NCBI GenBank assembly: GCA_963797085.1
Contig: CAWCOA010000011.1
Location: 124,001-188,000, forward strand
DNA length: 64,000 nucleotides
Direction of reading: 5' to 3'
From: JASJBU01 sp963797085
GTDB taxonomy: Bacteria > Pseudomonadota > Gammaproteobacteria > Chromatiales > Chromatiaceae
The notes below the pieces were generated by a model. The model saw only the letters and a program-made list of their open reading frames with translations. It ran no database searches and had not been told where the DNA came from. Of this stretch, positions 62,900 to 64,000 are shown piece by piece. Each line of letters starts with the position of its first letter. Position 1 is the stretch's first letter. Both the position numbers and the translations under genes were made by a program.

Positions 62900-63904
62900 T
62901 TATTTCTTTTGTTGCGCTTGTTTGGCCCGGATCAACGTCTCGAGAGAAGCATCATCACCCTCTCGCTTTGTCACCTTGAAAGCATTCTGCACAGGCTCGA
63001 AACGGTCATAGCTCACCTTGGGATGGCACGTTGGGCCACAGGTTCCACCGGTCTCGCTTAGTTCAAAATCATTGATAACGATATGACGCTTGCCGAAGTC
63101 TACTTTTTCCCGAATAAGTTTGGGATTTTCGGCACTGTGGTGGTGGTGACATGCCCTGCAGGTCCTGCCTTTCTTTCTGTTTACATGCCTGTAATGCAGG
63201 TTGAGGTTACCGTTCCTGAAGGCTGTCGTGGACAGCGTTCGCGGCTCACTGAATGCTGCTTCATCGTGGCAGTTGAAACAGATGTATTTGTCTTTGGAGT
63301 AACTGGCATAAAAGGCACCCGGATAGACACCCTTCAATAACCTGTGGTTCGGACTGGCATGCGCCTCATGACACATCGTGCACTGCCCGATACCGAAGGG
63401 AAGATGGTGTACAGTCTTCTCATCTTCATAAGTTTCCTGCGGAGAAGGCAACTCTTTTCCCTTGGTGACCTTCTGGGTCTTGGAATGGCATTCGAAACAG
63501 AGGTCAGGCAGCGCCGCCCTGGTTTGTTTATAGTGCTCAGTCGCATGAGGATCATGACATTTAGTACATTCACCTTTACCGACTGGCCCGTGCACCACTT
63601 CACCCTTGAACAGATTCCTGTCATGACACATGGTACACAGCTCACTCCCTTCCGCGAGCATCTTGAAGCTATGCTGGTCTGACTCCGCCTGTAGGTGGCA
63701 AATTACGCAGGCGCGTCCGTCCGCCGCTATCAGATGGACGAACTTCTTTTCCACGATACCTGTATGACAAGAGGCAGTGGTACAAGACTGCCCGGGTTGC
63801 AGGGTAATTTCTTCTGCACTCACGACTGGATGCAGGCAGAAAATGACAATAAGTGACACAAGTAGTAACGCAGAAACTTGCCACCTGGTAATTGTCATCA
63901 CCAT
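62900..63904 (-). CDS. Multihaem c-type cytochrome (about 9 haems)
   Basis: The protein has 334 residues from the ATG at 63904, behind GAGGG, with a signal peptide (SALLLVSLIVIFCLHPVVSA). Seven standard sites (CVICH, CTMCH, CTKCH, CFECH, CTMCH, CFNCH, CRACH) are framed by an unusual CTTASCH (CX4CH) at residue 41 and CGPTCH (CX3CH) near 289. Such atypical sites are known in some multihaem proteins but need checking. It is the first gene of the cluster visible here. No lipobox, so it is probably the periplasmic donor to the conduit. The upstream 96 bases reach the window edge. Confidence 0.87.
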   Translation of the reverse strand: MVMTITRWQVSALLLVSLIVIFCLHPVVSAEEITLQPGQSCTTASCHTGIVEKKFVHLIAADGRACVICHLQAESDQHSFKMLAEGSELCTMCHDRNLFKGEVVHGPVGKGECTKCHDPHATEHYKQTRAALPDLCFECHSKTQKVTKGKELPSPQETYEDEKTVHHLPFGIGQCTMCHEAHASPNHRLLKGVYPGAFYASYSKDKYICFNCHDEAAFSEPRTLSTTAFRNGNLNLHYRHVNRKKGRTCRACHHHHSAENPKLIREKVDFGKRHIVINDFELSETGGTCGPTCHPKVSYDRFEPVQNAFKVTKREGDDASLETLIRAKQAQQKK

Positions 63905-64000
63905 CGCCAGCCCTCACTCTAACAAAGCACAAAACCGACTATCTATCGGCAATCATTAATTCATCACTACATTAAAAAAGGCAGGTCGCGACTCCACGCT

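Noticed and set aside
1..64000. CRISPR arrays, rRNA genes and intact insertion sequences
   Set aside because: I saw no regularly spaced repeats, no rRNA sequence and no complete transposase with terminal repeats on reading through the window.

Overview
This window reads as chromosomal DNA of a sulfur-oxidising gammaproteobacterium. The pyrG-kdsA-eno-ftsB-ispD-ispF-truD order is the usual gammaproteobacterial housekeeping block. A Gly/Tyr-rich secreted protein beside it looks like a sulfur globule envelope protein of the Chromatiales type. An Fnr-like Fe-S regulator and a large set of multihaem cytochromes add a redox-versatile lifestyle. A Chromatiales or Sedimenticola/Thiodiazotropha-like lineage is my inference, not something the sequence proves.

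Layout. 1-2.1 kb: end of an RND/MMPL exporter and an AT-rich regulator. 2.1-6.3 kb: a MacAB-like ABC export operon (membrane-fusion protein, ATPase, two permeases) carrying a dense patch of single-base insertions. 6.4-9.5 kb: a two-helix ion channel with an odd pore, a PKHD-type iron dioxygenase and three conserved hypotheticals. 9.9-15.5 kb: three chemoreceptor genes, two of them broken, and a periplasmic rhodanese. 15.7-23.5 kb: the housekeeping block with an HDOD gene set into it. 23.6-29.1 kb: sulfur globule protein, fnr, dnaQ-rnhA, a methyltransferase and mltD. 29.2-33.9 kb: a Fur-type promoter driving fbpABC iron uptake, and cobO. 34.2-38.7 kb: a DUF2202 pseudogene and an RND transporter with its LolA-like partner.

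38.9-45.0 kb is a tRNA-anchored island. The last 22 bases of a tRNA-Glu gene are repeated in the same orientation 6 kb away. Between the copies lie a MazEF-like pair, an SNF2 helicase (frameshifted) with a SWIM/HTH protein, and a DUF1778/GNAT toxin-antitoxin pair. No integrase remains.

45.2-52 kb holds a PhnD-like binding protein coupled to a GGDEF/EAL protein, an ECF sigma/anti-sigma pair (sigma frameshifted) and a beta-lactamase-family lipoprotein. An IS91-like transposase remnant follows. 53.2-63.9 kb is a redox region: a c-type cytochrome, a duplicated dihaem cytochrome between two PepSY-like paralogues, and then a tight minus-strand cluster. That cluster encodes three multihaem cytochromes (about 12, 5 and 9 haem sites), two lipoprotein NHL beta-propellers and a 660-residue outer-membrane beta-barrel. 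Its content matches what a porin-cytochrome conduit needs to move electrons across the outer membrane, and it is the strongest candidate for a poorly described system here.

Many genes carry single-base frameshifts. Some are clearly real decay (an internal deletion, in-frame stops); others, above all the ten +1 insertions at 3.3-5.4 kb, may be assembly error.
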